DNA of 64,000 bases from Loripinus fragilis (lineage: Eukaryota > Mollusca > Bivalvia > Lucinida > Lucinidae): contig OZ026528.1 of NCBI GenBank assembly GCA_964019695.1, positions 53,846,495 through 53,910,494 on the forward strand. Reading direction: 5' to 3'. The notes beneath the pieces are model-generated. The model worked only from the letters and a program-made list of their open reading frames with translations, ran no database searches and was not told the DNA's origin. The position numbers and the translations under genes are program-made. How positions within the stretch are numbered: position 1 is the first letter of the stretch; each line of letters opens with the position of its first letter. This document shows positions 12,354 through 23,700 of this stretch, piece by piece.

Positions 12354-12600
12354 GCCGCCGTGGTGTAGGGGATAAACCTATGTCTTGTAAACCAGGGGTT
12401 GCAGGTTTGATTCTCAGTTTCTCCCAGTCTGGCGGATGAGACTTTAAGCCGTTGCCCCGTCTTCTGAGACGCTTTAAAACCAGAACCACTGCCGGTTGAG
12501 CCTTGGGGAGTTCTTGGACAAAGAACAACAAAAAGCATAAACCCACCAGGCCAGTACTGGTACAGCCAAGGAAGACGGCCACAAAAATAGAGAGGACTGC
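12354..12600 (+). mobile_element. tRNA-derived SINE-like element
   Basis: A tRNA-like head, gccgccgtggtgtaggggat, has an A-box-like segment and a B-box-like ggtttgattct at about 12403-12414. The sequence after it is not tRNA. Family differs from the 29014 SINE. Confidence 0.5.
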
Positions 12601-13264
12601 AGACTAATTGCAATATCCCCCAATCTTTTGCCAGTATAACCAGTTACCAGTATCAAACAGAACCCAGCTCCATTTTACAATAATATGCCCTTTGCAAATT
12701 ATGAACAAAACGCTAAAAGGTGACTTTAAGTCCATAAAATCTAGATCAAACTTCACCTAACTTACTGGAGATACTTACTGGATTTAAGCAATTCTGCTTC
12801 TAAGACGCTGACTGTCCAGTGGTGCAGGAAGCCAGTGCAGTTCTCGGCATTCATCGGGACCACCGCAACCCAGAAGGTGACAGTCAAACCATTGAGATAC
12901 ACACCACTGCAGGAACAATTTGATAAATATTTTTGCTAGCAATGCTAGGGAGATTGGAATCTGGGTGGCAGAAGTATCCAGCTAGTCAGAGCTAAACACT
13001 CTACGGACCCACGGCAAGTCTCGTTTCATTAATCAATTATTGATCTTAAATAAATCTTTAAAGTGCATTTATTAAAACAAATATGGTAATAGACATTTTC
13101 ACAGCCACTAAGTTTTCTTATTTTTGGATGACCCTCAAAGCTGTAAAATGGCTATTCAAAAACACACAGTATTAAAACAATATACAAAACTAAGATGTTG
13201 GTGATAACCAAAACTAAGACAGACCAGGCATATGAGCAGGGACATGTGACATGGTACCTTAATG

Positions 13265-13448
13265 TTTGATTTGATTCTTTATGTTCCAACAACAATCTTT
13301 CAGTTATATAGGGAAGGGCTGTCCTGGGTTGAACCAGTACTAAGCTAGGATAAATGTGTCTTGCTCAAGGACCACAATGCAGTGAGGCTTGAACCTGCGG
13401 CCCTTCGGTCTCGAGTCAATCAATCTACCACTGAGCCACTGTGCTCCC
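13265..13448 (-). mobile_element. tRNA-derived SINE (family 1), copy
   Basis: Reverse complement starts gggagcacagtggctcagtg (A box) and contains gcaggttcaagcctc (B box), then the family tail (aactgaaagattgttg, taaagaatcaaat). Matches copies at 29014 (+) and 57380 (-). Confidence 0.85.
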
Positions 13449-13667
13449 TGTATCTTAATGTAGTCGTGAAATGCAACCATCCTAACCAGTCTGCAAAGCT
13501 AAGATTAAGACTGAATACTACAAATATGATGTCTACATTTCTTCTATGTGTAAATCGAAGACCCCTGAGTAGTCTCGCAGAAAAGCAGTCTGATCGAGTG
13601 CAATTCTCAAAGCTCTGTATAAGAGAAGTATAAAACAGATTACTGGCTTTCTATAATCTCATGAAAA

Positions 13668-13734
13668 CATTTGTTGTGGGTACACATTAGAAGCATCTCA
13701 ATGAGATGCTTCAAATGAGTACCCACAACAAATG
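13668..13734. repeat. Near-perfect hairpin
   Basis: catttgttgtgggtac pairs with gtacccacaacaaatg; the stem continues through agaagcatctca/tgagatgcttc. Related single arms (tgttgtgggtactcaaaaga) occur near 38190, 60030, 61318 and 63833. Confidence 0.85.
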
Positions 13735-14652
13735 CTTTAAAGAAGATGCAAGAAAAATATAACATTTTTTTTTCAGATGAAAAAGGTCTTATCTAGGGGC
13801 TACAAAAATATAGAATATCTTTTTTCGGGTGATGATGACCCTCCTATAATGATTTGTATCACAATTCTTAAACAATTTTCTGCCAGAACAATTACTTGTA
13901 GCTACTTTGCATTTTATATTCAATATTTTACAGTGTCAAATGTTAAAAGCCACCATTATATTTAGGGCTGTGTATGAACTTTTAACATATGATAATGAGT
14001 TAACATATTAATCAAAGGATATGTTTGGAGTTCTGCACACTGATTGTCAATGATAGGTTAAGTGATACGTATGTTTTAAGCAAAGGAGCATTCGCTTAAT
14101 ATTTTTGCTTATAAAATTCAACAAACTGAACGTTGCAAACTGAACGTTGCAAACTGAACATTGAAAATTTGATAGGTGTTATTTATAAACAAGTTAGCAT
14201 TAATTTCTTCCATCTATTCCTATGGAGTCTGATGCACCAAATGCTTATGATTAAATAAACGAATGGTATATTATGTCTTTGACCTTTTTGTGAATTATAC
14301 CTTAATATGAGGAATTGAATGGAAAATAGGATGGATGTTCTAGTATGAAAATTCTATAAGCGAACAGGAGCCCATGACAATTTTGAAAAAGGACTCTTAG
14401 TTTGAATCTGAATTTGACAGTAAAAGTGCTTGATGAAATGATACCTTAACAATTAAAAGTGCTTGCTGTTACAAACTTAGCTTCTCCCTTCTCTGATTGA
14501 GCAAAATGGAGATGAGCCCATGAAGCTTATGACTAAAAGTTTGAATCTGAATCGGTAAAAATGCTTGATGAAATGATACCTAACCAGCCATGAAAGCTCA
14601 CATTTAGAAGGAACTAAATCTACCATCATTGACCAATCAAGATAGCCCCGAG

Positions 14653-14793
14653 ATGGAGATGAGCGACATAGAAAGACAGGTACTCCAGCAGAACCACATT
14701 GATTTACTAAGAAACCTGAAGGTAGACTCAGAAATTCTAGGAATATTATATGAGAAAGGAATCCTGACAGAACATATGGTTCAAATAGTTCAG
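14653..14793 (+). CDS. Gene 1 exon 1 (CARD helices 1-3)
   Basis: 47 codons from ATG to a CAG|gtaaat donor, phase 0. The peptide starts MEMSDIERQ and ends EHMVQIVQ, the usual spacing of CARD helices 1-3. It aligns without large gaps to exon 1 of the two downstream paralogues (45 codons each). Too short to be found by ORF length alone. Confidence 0.8.
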
Positions 14794-17700
14794 GTAAATA
14801 TATAGAGAATCTTACACAAGTGGTCATTTCAAATGAAATTTATTAAACAAGCCTTCGGCGAGGTTAATAAATTTAATATCAAATGTTCACGAGTGTAAAG
14901 GCCCTGTCACACTATAACGTTTTAGCCAACGTATGCCGACGTATGAAAAATATATCCAGTACGCTGGCATACGCTGAAATCGAATTAAAATATCAGAGAA
15001 AGCCTCTCTCTAAACTTATACAAAGCGTATGCTAAACGAACATAGAACGTGTGTCTAACGTATGAGTAACTTATTCATAACTTATTCCTGGCGCAACATA
15101 ACGTATACTTGTACTAGTGTGTAACAGCGTATGCCCAGCGCATCACTAGCGCTCTTGACTTATGAGAAACTTATGCATAACGATTGAATAACTTATGCTG
15201 AATTGTGCAAATAACGTTCTTTAACGTATGCATAACTTACATGTAGCGTACATCCAACGTATGTGTAACTTATGTATAACGTATAAGAATGTAAAAATTG
15301 TGGGACCTCTTCGCCGTATGACAACTTATACCACCGTACTAAAGCGTGTTCGTAACGTATTGAAAACTTATCTCTGACTTATTCAGCGTACACCAACGTC
15401 CTTGCTGAATTTCGCATAAGCTCGCATACGTTGGTGCTAACATACCTTAACGTATGCATAACTTACCTGTTGCGTACATCTAACTTATGCCTAACGTATG
15501 AGCAATACGTCGGCATACGCTGGCGATTTTTTATGCATGCACAAAATTTTTGGATCTCTTCGCCTTATGACAACGTATACAAGCGTACTGTAGCGTGTTC
15601 GTAACGTGTTTAAAACCTATGTCTAACGTATTCAGCGTACTTGCTGAGTTTCTCATACGTCCGCATACGTTGGTGCTAACGTACCTTAACGTATGCATAA
15701 CTTACCTGTTGCGTACATCTAACTTATGTCGAGCGTATAGAAGCAATACGTTCATATACGCTGGCGATTTCTATCCAAGCACAAACTTTTGGTCCTCTTT
15801 GTCGTATGGCAACGTATACCAACGTATTATAGCGTGTTCGTAACGTGTTTAAAACTTATGTCTACCGTATCAAGCGTACACCAACGTACTTGCTTAATTT
15901 CTCATACGTCGGCATACGTTGGTGCTATACGTCGTAGTGTGACAGGGCCTTAAGATTCTGTTTATCATATGACCTTTTACATGCTGTTTTATCACCTTCA
16001 AAGTTTGTTCATTAGAATGAAGGTGACATTAAATTAAACTTTGTTTTAAACAGTTCAGCTTACATGCAAAAGATTTATCTTAAAAGTTTCATTTCACTAG
16101 GATACAAATACTTTCATCTTTGACAATGCAATTTTCACATTGTTTTGTTTTCTAAAAACAATGTGTGCAATCTGTATTCTATGCTTTTTAAACAAATGAA
16201 TGTAAATAGATTGTCACAAACGCCAAAACCAGTTGTCTGAACCCATAGCCTGGTCATTACGCCACAGCCTAAAGAGGCAATTTTCTCTCACAGGGTGGGT
16301 GTTTTCAAAATACATTCTATCCAAATTGCATCGATGCTATGATAATATTGGTCCATACACTATTAGTGAGTATTTGAAGATTCTGTGTGAGAATTATTCA
16401 ATTTACGATAAATGTTCTAAAATTAGACACTACCTGCCAGTGAAAGACGCCAAAGGCTAGACAAACAGTGCTGAAGAAGCAGTCTGATCAGGGACTTCCC
16501 TGATTGCTATTCTGACCAGAGTTTTATTAATTCCAGCCCTGAAACACAACATTTTCTAAAAGAACAGAAAGGAAAATGTGTTTGACATTTAAAAACATTT
16601 ACCATACTCTACCATTTTCTTCCTACAGTCTAGACCAACAGATCAAGACAAGATCAATGAACTTCTTCAGCTCCTGCCGAAGCGTGGACCAGAGGCCTTC
16701 AACTGCTTCCTTGAATCTATCAAAGTACACTCATCTTGGCTGGCAGATAAATTACAGCAGACACACCAGAAATTGTTAAATGGTAAATATGTGTTCTTCT
16801 TTCAAATTTCTTGTGGTACCACTATTTGAGCCGCAGCATGAGATTTTTAACAATGTGGTATGTGCGACCAGCAAAGGCTCAGACCATCCTTAGCAGTCTG
16901 ATCAGAGCCTTTTTTTTGCTTGAATATTCTATGACTGTTATGCTACTGACTGCACATCATTTGGAGTTTCAAAGCTTAAAAAGGGGGCTGCACAAGCTCG
17001 TCGGAGTCTACACTTCGTGGGGTGAACGCAAAACTGCAGTAACTCATGTTTTTGCCAAAATAGGTTTTTTATAAAAATGGAAAGTGCGTAGGCTAATACA
17101 TATTCTATCAAATGCTTGCAGTTCTGCTCTAAATACTTTTGAAGCTATTTGAAAGTAAAAATATGTTGTATCTCAAGAACCAGTTTATTTGACTGCAATA
17201 CTGTGGCATCTTGACTTGCAATACTATTGCATTTACTTTGACTTGACAGTCCAAAAAATAAGTAATGCAATATTGCAGTATCTTTAGATACTGCAGTTGT
17301 GCACTGACCTTTTTTTATTTATAACAGAAATCTTGAATGCAACACTGTTGTATCTTCACATACAACAGTGTTGCATTTTCTTTACTATTTGAACCAGTAG
17401 TAAACTGAATGCAACACTGCAGTATCTTTGAGATACCACAGTATTGCAATTAATTTGTTGTTTTTCAGGATGAATCTTAAATGCAATACTGCAGTAACTT
17501 AATATGAAACAGTATTGCAATGAAATTGCCGTTTATTTGATTTGAAATCTTTTATGCAAAAGTATTGTATGTAAAGTAACTGCAGTATTGCACTGGTTTT
17601 ATAACATTATTATATAAGGAAACTGTCGAGCAACACTGCAGTAACTTGATTAAACAATAAAAAATAAGGCTCCTGTGCCATGGGTACGGCTCCTGTGCCA

Positions 17701-20700
17701 TGGGTACAGCTCTTTATCATGTGCCACAAAATGGTAATTTTTCTCTCAACGTATAGGCTCCTTAGCTGTCTTGTTTTCATAAATGACACTCGTTTTCTAT
17801 GGAAAATCAATTTTAAAAGCAATACATTCCCTTTAAGCTAGGGTAAAACATAAAACATTTTCTGCTGCGAAGTACTAGGCTGGCAAAATTGACAGAATTG
17901 TTTATATTTTTCTTCATTTTCCAAAGCAAACTAAATCACTCCAAAACAGTGCAGTCATTTTCTGTTCTTATTAGCTCTGGTAGTGATTATAAGCCTACCA
18001 AGTATGAAGCAAAACTGATGGTTCTCTAACCTTGACTCATCTGACCCTTCTCTTTCAATCTCAATAGAAACATAGGAAGTTAAAAAAGAGGAAAACAAAG
18101 GGCCAGAAGACTGAAACAAATATCAAAACTAAACAAATGAAAATAGAAAACAGCAAGCAAAAAAGATTATTTCAAACACACCTAAAACAAATGTATAAGA
18201 TCCCATTCATTCCTGTGGTTCAAGTAAATCGAAACAATTGCATGCTACTTATGCTACATATGAACATAAATCACATGACAACAATTACGTGGAGCCTTAA
18301 GATGTCAGTTGTCTGACATGACAAAAATCAGAGGAGTATGCTACTGGTTTGATACCAATTGAAAAAAAGAAGGGGTCAGTTGAGGAGTTAAAAGGAGATG
18401 GACAGGTGGATATGGGGGTTTGATGACAGGTTGGAGATGGGCAGATAGATATGGAGTTGGTATGTAGACAGGTAGAAGTTGAACAGGCAGATATGGGGAT
18501 AGGTGAGGAACAGATAGAAGTTGGACAGGCAGATGTGAGGTTAGTTGATGATCTGGAAGGAGATGGGCAGTCAGATATGGGGTTAGCTGGTTGACAGGTA
18601 TGAGATGGGCAGATTAATGTGGGGTTTATTAAGGGACAGGTAGGAGGTGGACAAGCAGATATGATGTTAGATGGTGGACAGGTAAGGGATGAAAAGGTAG
18701 GTATTGGCTTAGTATGTAGACAGATAGAAGTTGGACATTAGACACAGGGACAGTTGGGGAACAGATAGAAGTTGAACAGGTAGATGTGGGACTAGTTGGT
18801 GATCAGGAAGGATGTGTAGAGGTAGATATGGGGTTGGTGTGGGGAACAGATAGGAGATGGATGGGAAGATGTCGGGTAAGTTGGTTATTAGGAAGGATAT
18901 GAAGAGGTTAAAGATATGGGGTTGGTTGGGGACCAGATATGTGATGGATGTGCAGATGTGGGGTTAGTTGGTGGACAAATAGGAGATGGACAGGCAGATG
19001 TGCCTTGTGAGGATAGTTGGGTGACAGGAGATGGACAGGCAGATGTGGGGTAAGTTGGTGGACAGATTGGGTGATGGAGAGGCAGATAAGGGGTTTGTTG
19101 GGCAACAGGTAGGCAGATATGGGGATAGTTTGGTAACAGGTAGGAAATGGACAAGCAGATATGGGGATAGTTGGTGGACAGGTTGGAGATGGATTGGCAT
19201 ATGTGGGGTTAGTTTGGCAAAAGATAGGAGATGGACAGGCAGATATTCATTGGGAGAGTCAGACAACAGATGGGAGATGGACAGGCAGATGTTGGGAGAG
19301 TTGGGCATCAGATAGGAGTTCGACAGGCAGATGTGGGGTTATATGGTGGACAGGTTGGAGATGTACAGGTCGATTTGGGATTAGTTGGGCAACAGATAGG
19401 ATATGAATATGCAAATATACGGTTAATTGTGCAACAGATAGAAGATGAGATGGGCAACAAATGGGGAGATGGACAGGCAGAAATGGGATTAGTTGGGCAA
19501 CAGATAAGAGATGGACAGGCAGATATGGGGTTAGTTGGTGGACAGGTTAGAGATGGACAGGCAGATTTGGGGATAGTTGGTGGACAGATAGGAGTTGGAC
19601 AGACCGATATGGGCTTATTTGGTGGACAGGTAGGAAATGGACAGGCAGATATGGGGTTAGTTGGGCAAGAGATAAGAGATGGACAGGCAGATATGGGGAT
19701 AGCTGGGCAACAGATGGAAAGGCAGGTATGGGGTTGGTTGTGCAACAGATAAGAGATGCATAGAGATAAATGGGGCTAGATGGGCAACAGATCTATAGGA
19801 GATGGACAGGCAGATGTGGGGTTAGGGCGTGGACAGATAGGGGATGGGCAGGCAGATTTTGGGTTAGTTGGTGGACAGGTTGGAGATGGAAAGGCAGATT
19901 TTGGGTTAGAACATAAACAGATAGAGATGGGCAGGCAGGTATGGGGTTAGTTGTACAACATATAGGAGATGGACAGGCAGATGTGGGGTTAGTTGGTGGA
20001 CAGGTTGGAGATTGACAGGCAGATTTGTGGTTAGAACGTGAACAGATAGAGATGGACAGGCAGGTATGGGGTTAATTGTGAAACAGATAGGAGATGGACA
20101 GGCATATAAGGGTTAGTTGATGCACCTGTTGGAGGTGGATAGGCAGATGTGGGGTTAGTTGGTGGACAGGTTGGAGATGGACAGGTAGATCTGGGTTTAG
20201 TTGGTAAACAGATAGGAGATGGACAGGCAGACATGGGGTTAGTTGGTAGACAGATAGGAGATGGACAGGCAGGTATGCGGTTAGTTAGGCAACAGGTAGG
20301 AGATGGACAGACAGATGTGGGGTTAGTTGGTGGACAGGTTGAAAATGGACAGGCAGATTTGTGGTTAGTACATAAACAGATAGAGATGGACAGGCAGGTA
20401 TGGAGTTAGTTGGGCAACAGGTAGGAGATGGAGAGGCAGATGTGAAGTTAGTTGGTGGACAGGTTGGAGATGGACAGGCAGATTTTTGGTTAGTACATGA
20501 ACAGATAGAGATGGACAGATAGGTATGGGGTTAATTGTGCAACAGATAGGAGATGGACAGGCAGATTTGGGGTTAGTTGGTGGACAGGTTGAAGATGGAC
20601 AGGCAAATGTGGGTTTAGTTGGTAAACAGATAGGAGATGGAAAGGAAGATGTGGTGCTAGATGGTAGACAGATAGGTGATGGACAGGCAGGTATGGGGTT

Positions 20701-23700
20701 AGTTAGGCAACAGATAGGAGATGGACAGGCAGATGTGGAGTTAGTTGGTGGACAGGTTGGAGATGGACAGGCAGATATGGGGATAGTTGGTGGACATATA
20801 GGAGATGGTCAGACAGTTAAGGGGTTAGTTGACAAACATATAGGAGATGGAGAGGCAGATATGGGGTTAGTTGGGCAATGGATAGGAGATGGACAGGCAG
20901 ATCTGGGGTTAGTTGGTGGACAGGTTGGAGATGGACAGGCAGATGTGGGGTTAGTTGGTGGATAGGTTGGAGATGGACAAACAGATGTGAGGTTAGTTGG
21001 TGGACAGGTTGGAGATGGGCAAGCAGTTATGGGGATAGTTGGTGGGCAGGTTGGAGATTGACAAGCATATATGGGGATAGTTGGTGGGCTGGTTGGAGAT
21101 GGACAAGCAGATATGGGGATAGTTGGTGGACAGGTTAGAGATTGACAGGCAGATATTGGGATAGTTGGTGGGCAGGTTGGAGATGGACAAGCAGATATGG
21201 GGATAGTTGGTGGGCAGATAGGAGTTGGACAGACAGATAATGAGTTAATTGGCAAACAGATAGGAGGTGGAGAGGCAGGTATGGGGTTAGTTGGGCAATA
21301 GATAGGAGATGGACAGGCACATATATATGTAGCGAAAACATAGCACAAACATGGTCACGGCACAAACTGATCTGCATTCATTTGTTTTTGCATATATAAA
21401 ATGCAGGTTTTCTCATGAAGAGGCTGATAATGTTGTCATCAATCACAGCATAATTGCAAAATCTGTTTCAAGTTGAAAAAGGTCCCTTTTCTCCAACGCA
21501 ACACATTTTATGCAGCCCAGTCAACAAATTCTTTTAAAACCCCCATTCCAAGGGACGATAATTCCACAACAATTTGAAATTTTATAAAAAATATGGAAAC
21601 GTATCAGAAACAGCAAGAGCACAGAGGAAGCCAATAGATCACAGCAGAAGTGTATCAGAATCTTCATTATGGCCAGATCACGACGATTGTTTCAGGCCTC
21701 CTAGCCAAACCTATAAAACCTGTACCTAACCTATAATTCTGTGTCAACCTATGTAACCTTTATTTTTCTCGTAAAATACCCTGTATTTTCCTTAATTTTT
21801 TTTTTATTTTTGTCTTTAAGGCCAGTGTTATTTTCTGGTGCTTATAAATGTTTGAAAATGTATTCTTGGAATAGATGTTTATGCTCTTGTGTTTTTCTTA
21901 AGTTTTCCAGCTGCTCTTCTTCATAAGACCATCAAGGGAGACTGGGTTGCTTGACAGTCACAGGATGGCTGTTAAGCTCACCTGTCACAGAGTGACAAAG
22001 TGAGCTTTTGTGACGAGCCTTTGTCCATCATTCATTAACAATTGACTTAAATGACTTCTAAACTACAGGCTGGATTTTAATGATACCCGTGACATAAAGT
22101 GCATTTTTTAAACAAGCCATTTTATTAAGTCTATTTTGTTCTGGGCGTTTATGTATTTTTTTCTTTTACTAAATTATCAAATTATGGCAACTGAAAAAAT
22201 ACTGCAGTTTGTGTTGAAAAGTCTTTCTTGAGCATGCGCAGTCGCACGAGTAGGATTCTCTACTTGAAATTAAATACATGATACCTTTCGTTATATGCGT
22301 AATGGAAGTAGAGCTTTATGAACGAGAGGAAATAATCTACACATGGCCCTCTTTAGTTATTGTTCAATTGGCTCCCGTCCGTTTCATATCTAGGTCATAC
22401 AGGCTAAAAATAGATTTTCATAATGAAAAATTAAAAAAAAATCTTCTAGTCTGAGAGCCTTGATATTTGGTATGTAGCATCACCTAGTGGACCTCTACCA
22501 AGTTTGTTCAAATTATGCCCCTGGGGGCTGAAAAAGGCCTGCCTCAGGTCACATGTCTTACATTGGCTTATATAAGGAAAACATGAAAAAAAATCTTATT
22601 GTCTAAAACCACAAGGCCTAGAGTCTTGGTATTTGGTATGTTGCATCACCTAGTGGACCTCTACAAAGCTTATTTAAAGTATGCTCCTGGGGTCACATTT
22701 TTCATAGGCTTATACAGGGAAAACATGAAAACTTCTTGTCTGAAATCGCAAGCCCTTGATATTTGGTATGTAGCCTCACCTTTTGGACCAATTTTGTTCA
22801 AATTATGCCCCTTCGACCAAAGATGGACCAGCCACAGGGGTCACATAGGCTTATATAAGATCAACTTTTTCAGAATATGGTCATGTTACATATCAAATTA
22901 AAGGGAATGAAGCATACAATAACATGCTGGAGTGGGGTTGAAAGGTCATGTTTTTTCTTTTCTGAAAGTAGTCATGTTGCATATTTAATTAAAAAGGAAT
23001 GAAGTTTAGAACACCATGCAAGCAAATCATAACTCTAGACGGGGTCAAAGGGTAAAAAAATCTGAAGAAGTTTATGTTGCATATTATGAAATTTAAAGGA
23101 AAGAAGTGTAGAACATTATGCTATTAAACTGTGTGACCTTATGCACACCCAGCCTTTTTGGGTAAAAAGGTCAGACAATGAAATTGTGTAGATAAGTATA
23201 TTTTGATTGAACTTAGAGAAATGATAGGCTTTGTTTATGATCTGAGTGATACCCAAGTTGGACTAAAGCGTTTGAGAATGGGATTTATATTTTGTGGTAA
23301 ACAACTTCTCCTCAGGACAAGGATTCAATTGAGCGATCAAGGTCCCATGGGCCCTCTTATTCTCTATTGATGGTCATATGAAGAAGACATCTGGCTTGCT
23401 TGTGGATCTTAAGGGTGCTGTATGTACAAGAATCAGATCAGGAAAAAGCCTTGTGCTGCCGACTTGGGTATTATTGTTCAATGGCTTTGGTTGGAATACA
23501 TTGCTATAACAATTCATGGTAATAAAGCTTCCGACATTAACAGGAAAGCATCTAGAAGTGTGATTGAATTGAGTATAGAACCTATAGTTAACCTTTATTT
23601 TTGGTGAAAAACATATAAAATATCCTATATTTTGGGATAAAGGAACCTATATAAAAACCTATATTTTGCAAGTGGCCTGTTGTTTTGACCTGTTCAAAAT

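Noticed and set aside
12169..12613. Overlapping - strand frames of 105-137 codons
   Set aside because: They run through a SINE-like element on the other strand and have no recognisable features.
19231..21348. Long open frames on both strands (up to ~179 codons) with G-L-V-G-G-Q or Pro/Cys repeats
   Set aside because: They are products of the 42-bp minisatellite, whose unit is a multiple of three and stop-free. They overlap each other on opposite strands and lie in an intronic transposon.
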